A stretch of 26,581 bases of DNA, taken from NCBI GenBank assembly GCA_964641945.1, contig CAZXLQ010000031.1, positions 1 through 26,581 on the forward strand, given 5' to 3'. Below, piece after piece: positions 1 through 7,114 of the stretch (position 1 is the stretch's first letter; each line of letters starts with the position of its first letter). The stretch comes from JADIYM01 sp964641945 (GTDB taxonomy: Bacteria; Acidobacteriota; Blastocatellia; UBA7656; JADIYM01). Made by a program: the position numbers and the translations under genes. The notes below the pieces were generated by a model that had not been told where the DNA came from, searched no databases, and saw nothing but the letters and a program-made list of their open reading frames with translations.

Positions 1-748
1 CTGCCTCGCCGACAGACCGGCCCATCGTGCAGCTTCCGGTCGCCGAGACCAGCGGGATTCGACGATCGTTCGCCATTGCCGCGCCAATGTCGCGACCGCC
101 GACGACGAGCGGGAAAAGGCCCGGCACGCCGTGCGCGCGCAGGATCGGCTCGACGATCTTCGTGGTCGCAATGGCGGTAAGCGGGGTCTCTTCCGACGGT
201 TTCCAGACAACCGAGTCTCCGCACACTCCAGCGAGCAACGCGTTCCAGGACCAGACGGCTACCGGGAAGTTGAATGCCGAAATCACGCCCACGACGCCGA
301 GCGGATGCCACTGCTCGTACATCCGGTGTGACGGCCGCTCAGAGTGAATCGTGAGACCGTAGAGCTGGCGCGACAGACCGACGGCGAAGTCGGCGATGTC
401 GACCATCTCCTGTACTTCGCCCTCGCCTTCGGCGCGGATCTTCCCGCACTCCATCGAGACGAGCGCGCCGAGCGCCGCCTTCTTTTCACGCAGGGCGTTT
501 CCGATCTGGCGCACGACCTCGCCGCGCTTCGGCGCGGGCATCACCCGCCAGACCTCGAAAGCCTTCTGGGCGGACTCGACGGCCCGGTCGTAGTCCGCGG
601 CGTCGGCCATTAGAACGGTCGCGATCGGCTCGCCCGTTGCCGGATTGAACGAGACGAGCTCGCCTCCACCCGGCTGCTCAACCCAAGAATCCGTGTACAC
701 CCCGGAGTTCACTGCTCCGAGACCGAGTTCCTCAAGAATGTCGTTCAT
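1..748 (-). CDS. ALDH7-family aldehyde dehydrogenase, N-terminal part (cut by window edge)
   Basis: The first 249 residues of an NAD(P)-dependent aldehyde dehydrogenase. The family is ALDH7 (antiquitin; alpha-aminoadipate semialdehyde / piperidine-6-carboxylate dehydrogenase of lysine breakdown). This rests on ALDH7-like stretches: PAPKRGEVVRQIGNALREK, GEGEVQEMVDIADFAVGLSR, and AFNFPVAVWSWNALLAG, which contains the oxyanion-hole Asn. The catalytic Cys and the LELGG Glu would lie beyond position 1, so activity cannot be judged. The ATG at 748 starts MNDILEELGL, matching the family's LKELGL-type beginning. The frame is open further upstream to about 800 but has no start codon there. The only strong Shine-Dalgarno lies 42 nt upstream, before a 12-codon ORF whose TGA overlaps this ATG. 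The exact substrate is inferred from family only. Confidence 0.88.
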   Translation of the reverse strand, partial: MNDILEELGLGAVNSGVYTDSWVEQPGGGELVSFNPATGEPIATVLMADAADYDRAVESAQKAFEVWRVMPAPKRGEVVRQIGNALREKKAALGALVSMECGKIRAEGEGEVQEMVDIADFAVGLSRQLYGLTIHSERPSHRMYEQWHPLGVVGVISAFNFPVAVWSWNALLAGVCGDSVVWKPSEETPLTAIATTKIVEPILRAHGVPGLFPLVVGGRDIGAAMANDRRIPLVSATGSCTMGRSVGEA

Positions 749-783
749 CCGTCGCAGGTCGCCGTGCGACAGCGGGTCGCCAC
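745..783 (-). CDS. Possible 12-codon leader ORF coupled to the aldehyde dehydrogenase
   Basis: A GTG at 783 is preceded 6 nt away by AAAGGAGG (790-797), one of the strongest ribosome-binding sites in the window. It opens a 12-codon frame, VATRCRTATCDG, ending in TGA that overlaps the dehydrogenase ATG as ATGA. The dehydrogenase itself has no comparable site, so translation may enter by coupling from this leader. Alternatives: the site serves the main ORF through a start I do not see, or a 1-nt sequence error splits one longer N-terminus. The peptide has no run of one amino acid that would suggest attenuation. Confidence 0.35.
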   Translation of the reverse strand: MATRCRTATCDG

Positions 784-825
784 GGGACGCCTCCTTTGAA
801 AAAAGTGCATGCTCTCGAACCGCGT

Positions 826-854
826 AGACTAGCGCACCGTCGGAAACGCGGCAA
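826..854 (-). promoter_or_regulatory. Sigma70-like promoter for the aldehyde dehydrogenase
   Basis: TTGCCG (849-854) and TAGTCT (826-831) are separated by exactly 17 nt on the minus strand. Transcription would start near 819, giving about 36 nt of leader before the GTG at 783. It lies in the only gap between the zinc-ribbon gene and the dehydrogenase, so the latter is probably a separate transcription unit. Confidence 0.5.
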
Positions 855-878
855 CCGCGCTTAGCCGAGGGCCGATAT

Positions 879-898
879 GCACCGCAAACTCACGGTGC
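879..898 (-). terminator. Hairpin at the 3' end of the radA-ispF operon
   Basis: GCACCG and CGGTGC form a perfect 6-bp stem with an 8-nt loop. The stem begins at the last base of the stop codon of the zinc-ribbon gene. No U-run follows, so it may be a weak terminator or only a 3'-end stabilising stem. Confidence 0.35.
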
Positions 899-1284
899 TA
901 CTCGGGTCGCCAGTCGCTCGGGAACAGGCTTTCCTTGACGCCGAACACCGCGATCACCGTAAGGCCCACCGCCATCACTCCGAAGACGACGTCGCTAAGC
1001 CCGAGATGCTGCTCCATGAAGAACGTGATGGAGCCGGCGACACACAGCAGTCCGACGATCGCATAAACGGTTGCCGCCGAGATCCGAACCCACAACGGTC
1101 CGGTCGCGCACTCCTCCGGAGGGAGATCCGTGACGAGACCAACTTCGGATGCCGACTCCTCGAGCTGATCCGACACGGCCGACGAAGCAGCCTCGGCACA
1201 CGCCGGACACGCCGCGTCGCGGCTCGCGAGACCCGCACCGCACGCCTCGCATCGCGCTGTGACGATCTGCGGTTCAGCCATCAT
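898..1284 (-). CDS. Small zinc-ribbon protein with two membrane segments
   Basis: A 128-residue protein of unknown function. Residues 12-29 hold CxxC-x10-CxxC (C12, C15, C26, C29), a typical double-cysteine zinc ribbon. A short acidic linker follows, then two hydrophobic helices at about 66-90 and 94-116, so the ribbon probably sits in the cytoplasm on a membrane anchor. The start is ATG-ATG (1284 or 1281) inside the last codons of ispF, an 8-11 nt overlap that points to translational coupling. It is the last gene of the radA-yacL-ispD-ispF block. I recognise no named family. Confidence 0.75.
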   Translation of the reverse strand: MMAEPQIVTARCEACGAGLASRDAACPACAEAASSAVSDQLEESASEVGLVTDLPPEECATGPLWVRISAATVYAIVGLLCVAGSITFFMEQHLGLSDVVFGVMAVGLTVIAVFGVKESLFPSDWRPE

Positions 1285-1777
1285 GGCGGTTGTTGTCCGG
1301 ACGGTAGATGAGCGCGACGGCGCGGGCCGCGATGCCCTCCCGGCGGCCTATGGGGCCGAGACCTTCGTCGGTCGTCGCCTTTACGGATACTGAATCCGAA
1401 TCGACGCGCATCGCATCGGCGAGTTGCACCCGCATTGCCGGAATGTGCGGCTTCATGCGCGGAGCCTCGGCGACGATGATCGAGTCGACGTTTCCGATCG
1501 AGTACCCTCGATCCGACAGGAGCCCGACGGTCTGCCGGAGGAGTTCCACACTGTCGGCGCCACGCCACCGCTCGTCAGAGTCCGGGAAATGGCCACCGAT
1601 GTCGCCGAGCGCGGCGGCTCCGAGCAGTGCATCAATAATGGCGTGAGTGAGCGCATCGGCGTCCGAGTGTCCCTTCAACCCAAGCTCATGGTCGATGGTG
1701 ACGCCTCCGAGAATCAGGGCACGTCCCTCCACGAGCTGGTGGACGTCGTATCCGATCCCCACGCGGAAGCTCGTCAT
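1274..1777 (-). CDS. ispF: 2-C-methyl-D-erythritol 2,4-cyclodiphosphate synthase
   Basis: Cyclises CDP-ME 2-phosphate to MEcPP, releasing CMP, in the non-mevalonate isoprenoid pathway; a cytoplasmic trimer. Its 167 residues are the usual length of about 160. Metal ligands are visible as D11-x-H13 (GYDVH) and H45, with GHSDAD at 36-41. The family signature KATTDEGLGPIGR sits at about 133-145. The start is ATG at 1777, because residues from MTSFRVGIGYDVH match the family while upstream codons only shadow ispD. It follows ispD by 40 nt. There is no Shine-Dalgarno, but an extended -10 element ends 7 nt before the ATG, so a leaderless internal transcript is possible. Confidence 0.96.
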   Translation of the reverse strand: MTSFRVGIGYDVHQLVEGRALILGGVTIDHELGLKGHSDADALTHAIIDALLGAAALGDIGGHFPDSDERWRGADSVELLRQTVGLLSDRGYSIGNVDSIIVAEAPRMKPHIPAMRVQLADAMRVDSDSVSVKATTDEGLGPIGRREGIAARAVALIYRPDNNRHDG

Positions 1778-1783
1778 TTCGCG

Positions 1784-1792
1784 ATGATAGCA
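1784..1792 (-). promoter_or_regulatory. Possible leaderless internal promoter for ispF
   Basis: TGC-TATCAT (extended -10) is followed by six bases and then the ispF ATG, so the predicted +1 is the A of the start codon. No -35 box is seen. The same TGC-TANNNT form and spacing occurs before radA. Confidence 0.4.
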
Positions 1793-1817
1793 CAGCGTCG
1801 CGATGCGAGACCGCGCA

Positions 1818-2531
1818 CTACGAACGCGAATCCATACGGAGTTCCGGTTCGTCAGCACAGTGCGCAATGGCTTCGGCGAACGCCAGATCCTCCGGCTTCG
1901 TGACCTTGATGTTGAACGGAGTGCCGTCAACGAACGCAACCGGGTATCCGGCGCGTTCGACAATCGAGGCCTCGTCGGTGCCGCGCCAGCCCTCTCTTGT
2001 GGCGGCATCGAATGCGCTCTTCAGGACTCCGAAGCGGAATGCCTGTGGCGTCTGCGCGAGCACGATACGCGACCGGTCGATCGTTCCGACGATGCGATCA
2101 CCATCGACCTGCTTTACAGTGTCCGCGACGGCGAGTGCGGCGATGGCCGCGCCGGTCTCGTGCGCGCGACGAATGACCGCCGAAAATAGGGAAGGCGTCG
2201 CGAATGGTCGAACTGCGTCGTGCACGGCAACAACGCCGGCGCCCGTCGGCTGAACCGAGTTCAGGGCCCGCGCCACCGAGTCCTGGCGCTCCGCACCCCC
2301 GATCACGACGCGGCTGAGCTTGGTAATGCCGCCGCGTTCGGCGAGCTCGAGCACGATCGCCGATTCGCCGTCTCCCGTCGCTACGACGATTTCGTCCACA
2401 TCCGTGCAGGCCTGCGCCTGGCGAAGCGTCCGCAGCAAGATGGTCACGCCGGCAATCTCGAGATATTGCTTCGCCTGCGGACCGCCGATCCGTGTTCCGC
2501 GGCCTGCGGCCGGAACGATCACGGTGTTCAC
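1818..2531 (-). CDS. ispD: 2-C-methyl-D-erythritol 4-phosphate cytidylyltransferase
   Basis: Transfers CMP from CTP to MEP, giving CDP-ME, two steps before IspF. Its 237 residues are the normal length. The nucleotide-binding loop PAAGRGTRIGGPQAKQY (7-23) carries the catalytic R14 and K21 positions. The family motif HDAVRP is at 104-109, TDEASIVE at about 185-192, and the C-terminal GTPFNIKVTKPEDL at 203-216 contains the MEP-binding K209. The ATG at 2531 lies 8 nt after the yacL-like stop, so the two genes are co-transcribed. Putting ispD and ispF side by side is a common bacterial arrangement. Confidence 0.96.
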   Translation of the reverse strand: MNTVIVPAAGRGTRIGGPQAKQYLEIAGVTILLRTLRQAQACTDVDEIVVATGDGESAIVLELAERGGITKLSRVVIGGAERQDSVARALNSVQPTGAGVVAVHDAVRPFATPSLFSAVIRRAHETGAAIAALAVADTVKQVDGDRIVGTIDRSRIVLAQTPQAFRFGVLKSAFDAATREGWRGTDEASIVERAGYPVAFVDGTPFNIKVTKPEDLAFAEAIAHCADEPELRMDSRS

Positions 2532-2539
2532 GGTGACTC

Positions 2540-3658
2540 TCAGGTCGCGCGCGACGCAGTACCGGCCGGCAGCGGTCTTGCCTCGCGGTCACCCGTTTCG
2601 CGCGGCGCCGCAGGAGCGGCTTCCCTTCCGGTCTCCCGCTGCTGATCGCGATCCCTGGGGCGGCCCTCGTCGCCGTATTTCCCGAAGATCATCTTTCCAG
2701 CCGTCGTCTGCAGAACGCTCGTCACGCTGATGTCGATGTTCTTTCCGATCAGTCGGCGGGCATTGTCGACGACAACCATGGTGCCGTCGTCGAGATAGGC
2801 GACGCCCTGGTTGTACTCCTTGCCTTCCTTCAACACGTAGACGCGCATGATTTCGCCCGGAAGGACCACCGGCTTGAGCGCATTCGCGAGCTCGTTGATG
2901 TTGAGCACCGCCACGCCGCGCAGCTGGGCGACCTTGTTGAGGTTGAAATCGTTCGTGACGATCTTTCCTTCCATTCGTCTCGCCATCTCGATCAGCTTGT
3001 GATCGACCTCGCGAATCTCGGGAAAATCGACCGTAGAGATCTGCACCTCGGCGCTGGCCTTCTTCTGAATCCGCTGGAGGATGTCGAGGCCCCTGCGTCC
3101 GCGATTCCGCTTGATCGAGTCCGAGCTGTCGGCGATCTGCTGCAGCTCGTGAAGGACGAACTGGGGAATGATGAGCGGACCACCCATGAACCCGGTCTCG
3201 CAGATGTCGGCCACTCGACCGTCGATGATGACCGAGGTATCCAGAATCAGCGGCGCCGACTTGGAACCGCCCCGTTCGCTGAAGATTCCGCCGAGCGCGG
3301 ACAGATCGAGGAAGTCTCCCTTGGCGGCACCGACGATCAGGCCCACATAGGCCATGAAAAGCGTGAGCGCGAGCGTGACGAACGAGCCGATCTCTTTCGG
3401 AATCGCCTCCTGCGCGGAAATCAGAAATCCAATCAGCGACGCGCCAATGATGCCGAGAATCGACCCGACCGCTGCCCCGATCAACGTCTTGAGCGTCGCG
3501 CGACGAACGCGCGTTTCGAAAAAGATGATTGCAGCGGCGATGACTAGCGCGAGTGCGGCCGAGGCCAGGCTCTGTCCGGGAATTGGCGAGAGCAGATAGC
3601 CCGATCCTACGAGAAGCGCAGTGAAAACAACTCGAATGATGAGGAAGTCGATATGCAT
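2540..3658 (-). CDS. YacL-like PIN/TRAM-domain membrane protein
   Basis: A 372-residue integral membrane protein resembling Bacillus YacL. About four hydrophobic segments fill residues 4-112. They are followed by a PIN nuclease fold (LILDTSVIIDGR with D140; VLHELQQIAD with E171; KIVTNDFNLNKVA with D237) and a TRAM RNA-binding domain (about 268-327). The last 45 residues are charged and Arg/Glu/Pro-rich, probably disordered. The acidic triad suggests a Mg-dependent RNase, but the family's substrate is not settled. I chose ATG 3658 because the first membrane helix begins at once. In-frame ATGs at 3709 and 3751 are open and none has a clear Shine-Dalgarno, so the N-terminus is uncertain. Its place between radA and ispD matches other bacteria. 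Confidence 0.9.
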   Translation of the reverse strand: MHIDFLIIRVVFTALLVGSGYLLSPIPGQSLASAALALVIAAAIIFFETRVRRATLKTLIGAAVGSILGIIGASLIGFLISAQEAIPKEIGSFVTLALTLFMAYVGLIVGAAKGDFLDLSALGGIFSERGGSKSAPLILDTSVIIDGRVADICETGFMGGPLIIPQFVLHELQQIADSSDSIKRNRGRRGLDILQRIQKKASAEVQISTVDFPEIREVDHKLIEMARRMEGKIVTNDFNLNKVAQLRGVAVLNINELANALKPVVLPGEIMRVYVLKEGKEYNQGVAYLDDGTMVVVDNARRLIGKNIDISVTSVLQTTAGKMIFGKYGDEGRPRDRDQQRETGREAAPAAPRETGDREARPLPAGTASRAT

Positions 3659-3807
3659 AAGTGGGACCGTCCGGAGAAAGCGAGCGATATCTCCCGCATC
3701 GTAGCCCATATGTTCATGCGAGAGGAAGGACCGGACACGGTGCCTGGCCATCGGCGACTGTAATCTGCACAAGCGACGTCGCCTGGCTCGCGCGAACGGC
3801 AGGCCAG

Positions 3808-5190
3808 TCAGAACAGGGCGTCGATCGCTTCGGCGACGGATCGGACGCCCACCAGCTCGAGTCCGTCGTCCAGTGCGGGCAATCCGGCGATGTTCGTCTG
3901 CGGGAGGACGGCACGCCGGAATCCCATCGCGACGGCCTCGCGAAGCCGACTGGATGCCTGCGAGATGGCGCGAACCTCCCCGGCCAGACCCACTTCTCCG
4001 AACACGACCGTCCTCTCGTCGATGGCGCGGTTCCGACAGCTCGAAACGATTGCAGCCACGAGTCCGAGGTCCACGGCAGGTTCGTCCAGCTCGATCCCAC
4101 CCGCAACGTTAAGATAGACATCGTCGCCGATCAGGTGCATTCCGAGTCGTTTCTCGAGCATGGCCATGAGCAGCGACACGCGATTCGCGTCGACACCGAC
4201 GGTCATCCGTTTGCCAGTCCCGTACTGGCTCGACGAAACGAGAGCCTGTAGCTCGACGAGGATCGGACGCGAGCCCTCGAGCGCTGCGACGACGACGGAG
4301 CCGGCCGCGCCGACCGGGCGCTCGCTCAGGAACATCGCCGACGGATTCGCGACCGGGACCAATCCGCGCTCCGTCATCTCGAAGATCCCGATTTCGTTCG
4401 CCGCTCCGAACCGGTTCTTCACGGCGCGGATGATCCGATGGTTGTGATGGCGTTCTCCCTCGAAGTAGAGAACCGTGTCGACGATATGCTCGAGAGCCTT
4501 GGGTCCGGCGAGTTGGCCGTCCTTCGTCACGTGTCCGATGAGGAAAACCGGGAGAGAACGGTTCTTCGCGAGGATGAGGAACTGGCCCGCGACTTCGCGG
4601 ACCTGCGAGACGCTGCCCGGCGCCGACTCGAGCTTCATCGAGAAGACCGTCTGCACCGAGTCGACGATGATGGCCGCGGGTCCGAGCGTTTCGACCTGCT
4701 CGAGGACGCGCTCGAGACAGGTCTCCGGCAGGAGAAAGAGGCCGTCGGCCTCGATCCCGAGGCGTTCGCCTCGCAGCTTGATCTGCCGCTCCGACTCTTC
4801 ACCGCTCACGTAGAGCACGGTGCCGTGCGAATCCGACAGCGCGCCGGCAACCTGTGCCATCAGGGTCGACTTGCCGACGCCCGGCTCGCCGCCGATCAGC
4901 ACCAGACTTCCCGGGACGATCCCTCCCCCGAGCACGCGATCGAACTCGGCAATGCCCGAGTCACGCCGCGAATCGTCCTGGCTCTCGATGTCGGCGTAGC
5001 GGAGTGGACGGGTCGCACCAAGGCCGAACATTCCAACCTTCGCGGGGTCGGTGGACGACGTCGGCGCGGCACGCTCCTCGACGAAGCCGTTCCACTCGCC
5101 GCAATCCGGACACTTGCCGAGCCACTTCGGTGACTGGAATCCGCAGGTCTGACACGCATACACGAGGCGCGAGCCCTTCGACTTCGACAT
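3808..5190 (-). CDS. radA: DNA repair protein RadA
   Basis: A RecA-like ATPase that promotes branch migration in recombination repair. Its 460 residues are full length. The N-terminal zinc finger uses C13, C16, C27 and C30 (YACQTCG...GKCPDCG). Walker A is GEPGVGKST at 101-109, Walker B IIVDSVQTV at about 174-182, and the diagnostic KNRFG is at 258-262. A Lon-protease-like domain fills about 285-460. I chose ATG 5190 over an upstream start because SKSKGSRLVYACQTCG is the typical beginning. No Shine-Dalgarno precedes it; a -10 element ends 7 nt away, suggesting a leaderless mRNA. It is the first gene of the radA-yacL-ispD-ispF-zinc-ribbon series. The stop lies about 150 nt before the yacL-like start. 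Confidence 0.97.
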   Translation of the reverse strand: MSKSKGSRLVYACQTCGFQSPKWLGKCPDCGEWNGFVEERAAPTSSTDPAKVGMFGLGATRPLRYADIESQDDSRRDSGIAEFDRVLGGGIVPGSLVLIGGEPGVGKSTLMAQVAGALSDSHGTVLYVSGEESERQIKLRGERLGIEADGLFLLPETCLERVLEQVETLGPAAIIVDSVQTVFSMKLESAPGSVSQVREVAGQFLILAKNRSLPVFLIGHVTKDGQLAGPKALEHIVDTVLYFEGERHHNHRIIRAVKNRFGAANEIGIFEMTERGLVPVANPSAMFLSERPVGAAGSVVVAALEGSRPILVELQALVSSSQYGTGKRMTVGVDANRVSLLMAMLEKRLGMHLIGDDVYLNVAGGIELDEPAVDLGLVAAIVSSCRNRAIDERTVVFGEVGLAGEVRAISQASSRLREAVAMGFRRAVLPQTNIAGLPALDDGLELVGVRSVAEAIDALF

Positions 5191-5197
5191 GCGGCCG

Positions 5198-5206
5198 AGT
5201 CTAGCA
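5198..5206 (-). promoter_or_regulatory. Probable leaderless promoter of radA
   Basis: TGC-TAGACT (extended -10) is followed by seven bases and the radA ATG, placing the transcript start at or next to the start codon. There is no convincing -35 box and no Shine-Dalgarno between. It faces away from the plus-strand promoter at 5225-5253. Confidence 0.45.
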
Positions 5207-5224
5207 CACGGCAAACACGCACCC

Positions 5225-5253
5225 TTGAGCGCAGGGTACGAGACGCGTATCCT
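5225..5253 (+). promoter_or_regulatory. Sigma70-like promoter of the small gene at 5282
   Basis: TTGAGC (5225-5230) and TATCCT (5248-5253) are separated by exactly 17 nt. The predicted start is near 5260, giving a 22-nt leader that contains AAGGGGG before the ATG at 5282. The pair supports the small ORF as a real gene. Confidence 0.55.
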
Positions 5254-5281
5254 GCATTCCGAAAAGGGGGATCAGCTGTCC

Positions 5282-5479
5282 ATGCGCATCCGTTCAATCG
5301 TCAATCGCATCATCTCCGACGGTGTCGTCACGCGTTCCGAACGTGCCGAGCTCGTTCACGCCGTCGCGGAAGATCCTGAGCTGACCGAGGAGGAGCGGCT
5401 CGAAGTCGGGCGCCTCGTCGAACTGATTCGCAACGGCGACGTCCGCCTCGTCGAGGACACGACACCCGCTGACGCCTGA
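5282..5479 (+). CDS. Small acidic helical protein of unknown function
   Basis: A 65-residue protein without signal peptide or membrane segment, rich in Glu, Arg and Leu and probably two or three helices. The stretch DGVVTRSERAELVHAV has the look of half an EF-hand or a TerB-like loop, but the calcium pattern is incomplete and I do not assign a family. I chose ATG 5282 because AAGGGGG lies 11 nt upstream and a promoter with 17-nt spacing lies behind it. The same frame is open up to 5189 but that part overlaps the radA start region. It is divergent from radA and convergent with the beta-helix gene, with only 14 nt between stops. Confidence 0.65.
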   Translation: MRIRSIVNRIISDGVVTRSERAELVHAVAEDPELTEEERLEVGRLVELIRNGDVRLVEDTTPADA

Positions 5480-5493
5480 GGTTTGTTCGGGCC

Positions 5494-7110
5494 TTATTCG
5501 GTGTTTCCTACTCTTTCCACCGTAGCAGTGGACTCGACGTCCCACGCGCCGCGGCCGTTACCGGTGAGGTTGCTGCCCTCGATGCGCCCGGCGCCTCCCT
5601 TGTGCACCCACACTCCCTCGTAGCCGTTCCGGTTGATCCGGCAGCGACGGACGACCGGCGCGGCGCCGTCGCGGATCTCGACGCCGGCAAAGGCATTGCC
5701 GACGACGTCGCACTCCTCGAGTATCCCCAGCGCCTTCTCGTATGTGAAGACTCCGCCCTGCTTGTTGTCGCGCACTTTGGTGCGACGTATCAGCGGGTTG
5801 GCGCCCGACTTGATCTCGAGACCGGAAAGCGCATTCGCGGCGATGTCACAGTCGTCGAGCAGGGCTTCGCTCCGGTCGCTCGCGAACACTCCCGACGTCT
5901 GACCATCCCGGAATCGGCAACGCCGGAAGACCGGGGTTGAGCCAGCGCGAATGTCGGCTCCGGCCAGGGCGTTGGCCGCAATGTCGCAGTCCTCGAAAAC
6001 TCCGGCAGCTTTCGAGCACAGGACGCCGGCCGCCAGTCCGTTACGGATCTTAGTCCACCTCACGATGACCGAGCCGCCGTCGACAACTTCGATTCCAGCG
6101 GATCCGTTTCCGGAAATATCGGAATCGTCGATCGTCCCTGTCCCACCGCGGGCCGCGAGCACCCCCTGCTGGGCGCCGTCAGAGATACGCGAACGGCGCA
6201 CGGCTACCAGGCCCGCGTCCGAAATCTCGAGGCCAGCCTGCTTGTTGCGCATCACGTCGATGTCGTCGAGCATCGCAGTCGCGCTCTTCGTCACGGTCAC
6301 GCCGGAGCGGCCGTTGTCGTACAGTCGAGTCCGACGCGCCGTAACCGCACCGCGATCCCGAACCTCGAAACCGGAGAAGGCGTTCCTGAAGACTTCGCAG
6401 TCCTCGACATCGAGCACACCTCCCGAATGAACGAAGGCACCGCTCGCGCCGCCGTCGTGAATCCGGGTACGGCGCGCGGAGACTCGTCCTGCATCGGCCA
6501 CTTCGATGCCGGCAAGCGCGTTCGAAGCGACGTCACAGGATTCGAGCTCGACGTTCCCGCCATCGTACGCCAGCACGCCGCCAGCTCGTCCGTCGCCGAA
6601 ACGACACCCGATCGCCACCAGGCGACCTCCCGCGCCATGAACGGCAACGCCGGCAAGGGCTTCCGACGAAACATCGCATTGTTCGAGTGTCAGTCGGCCT
6701 CCGGCGACGTCGATGCCGTAGCAGTCAGGCGTTGACGACGGCCCGGAAACCCTCAGGGTGAGGCCGCGCACGACGGCCGAATCGGAAGTCACGACCATCG
6801 CGTCGACGTCGGCACTCTCGACCACGATGTCGGCTCGAGAGCCTTCGCCAATTATGGTCACGGGACGCTCGATTACGAGACTCTCCGAGTAGGTTCCCGG
6901 ACGTACGACGACTCGAGCCCCAGCCGTTGCCGCCGCCAATGCGGAGGAGATCGTCCGGAACGGCCCACCTGGCGAAACCACGAATTCGCGAGTGGCGCGC
7001 GGCGCGGCGCCGCTTCTTGTGCCGGACCGGCGCTGGGGAGCGCCGGACGCCACGGTTGATACCACGATGACTGCAACGACCGCAGCCAGGCCTGGCGCCG
7101 ATCGTTTCAA
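5494..7110 (-). CDS. Secreted right-handed parallel beta-helix protein, 8-module paralog
   Basis: A predicted signal peptide leads to a region carrying the FVVSPGGPFRTISSALAAA and RPGTYSESLVI motifs that begin such beta-helices. About eight modules of roughly 46 residues follow, two helix turns each, with the repeating forms ExCD(V/I)xxNAxAGxE(I/V) and RR(C/T)(R/K)(I/V)...GVF. A 27-residue cap with RGAWDV and RVGN ends it. No catalytic lyase residues are recognisable, so carbohydrate binding or adhesion is only possible. Start: I prefer TTG 7110, 4 nt after the upstream stop, because it gives a short Lys-Arg n-region directly before the hydrophobic core. ATG 7149 or GTG 7173 would give a 13-21 residue longer tail overlapping the neighbour. 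It is a tandem duplicate of the gene upstream and probably co-transcribed with it. Confidence 0.85.
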   Translation of the reverse strand: MKRSAPGLAAVVAVIVVSTVASGAPQRRSGTRSGAAPRATREFVVSPGGPFRTISSALAAATAGARVVVRPGTYSESLVIERPVTIIGEGSRADIVVESADVDAMVVTSDSAVVRGLTLRVSGPSSTPDCYGIDVAGGRLTLEQCDVSSEALAGVAVHGAGGRLVAIGCRFGDGRAGGVLAYDGGNVELESCDVASNALAGIEVADAGRVSARRTRIHDGGASGAFVHSGGVLDVEDCEVFRNAFSGFEVRDRGAVTARRTRLYDNGRSGVTVTKSATAMLDDIDVMRNKQAGLEISDAGLVAVRRSRISDGAQQGVLAARGGTGTIDDSDISGNGSAGIEVVDGGSVIVRWTKIRNGLAAGVLCSKAAGVFEDCDIAANALAGADIRAGSTPVFRRCRFRDGQTSGVFASDRSEALLDDCDIAANALSGLEIKSGANPLIRRTKVRDNKQGGVFTYEKALGILEECDVVGNAFAGVEIRDGAAPVVRRCRINRNGYEGVWVHKGGAGRIEGSNLTGNGRGAWDVESTATVERVGNTE

Positions 7111-7114
7111 GAGC

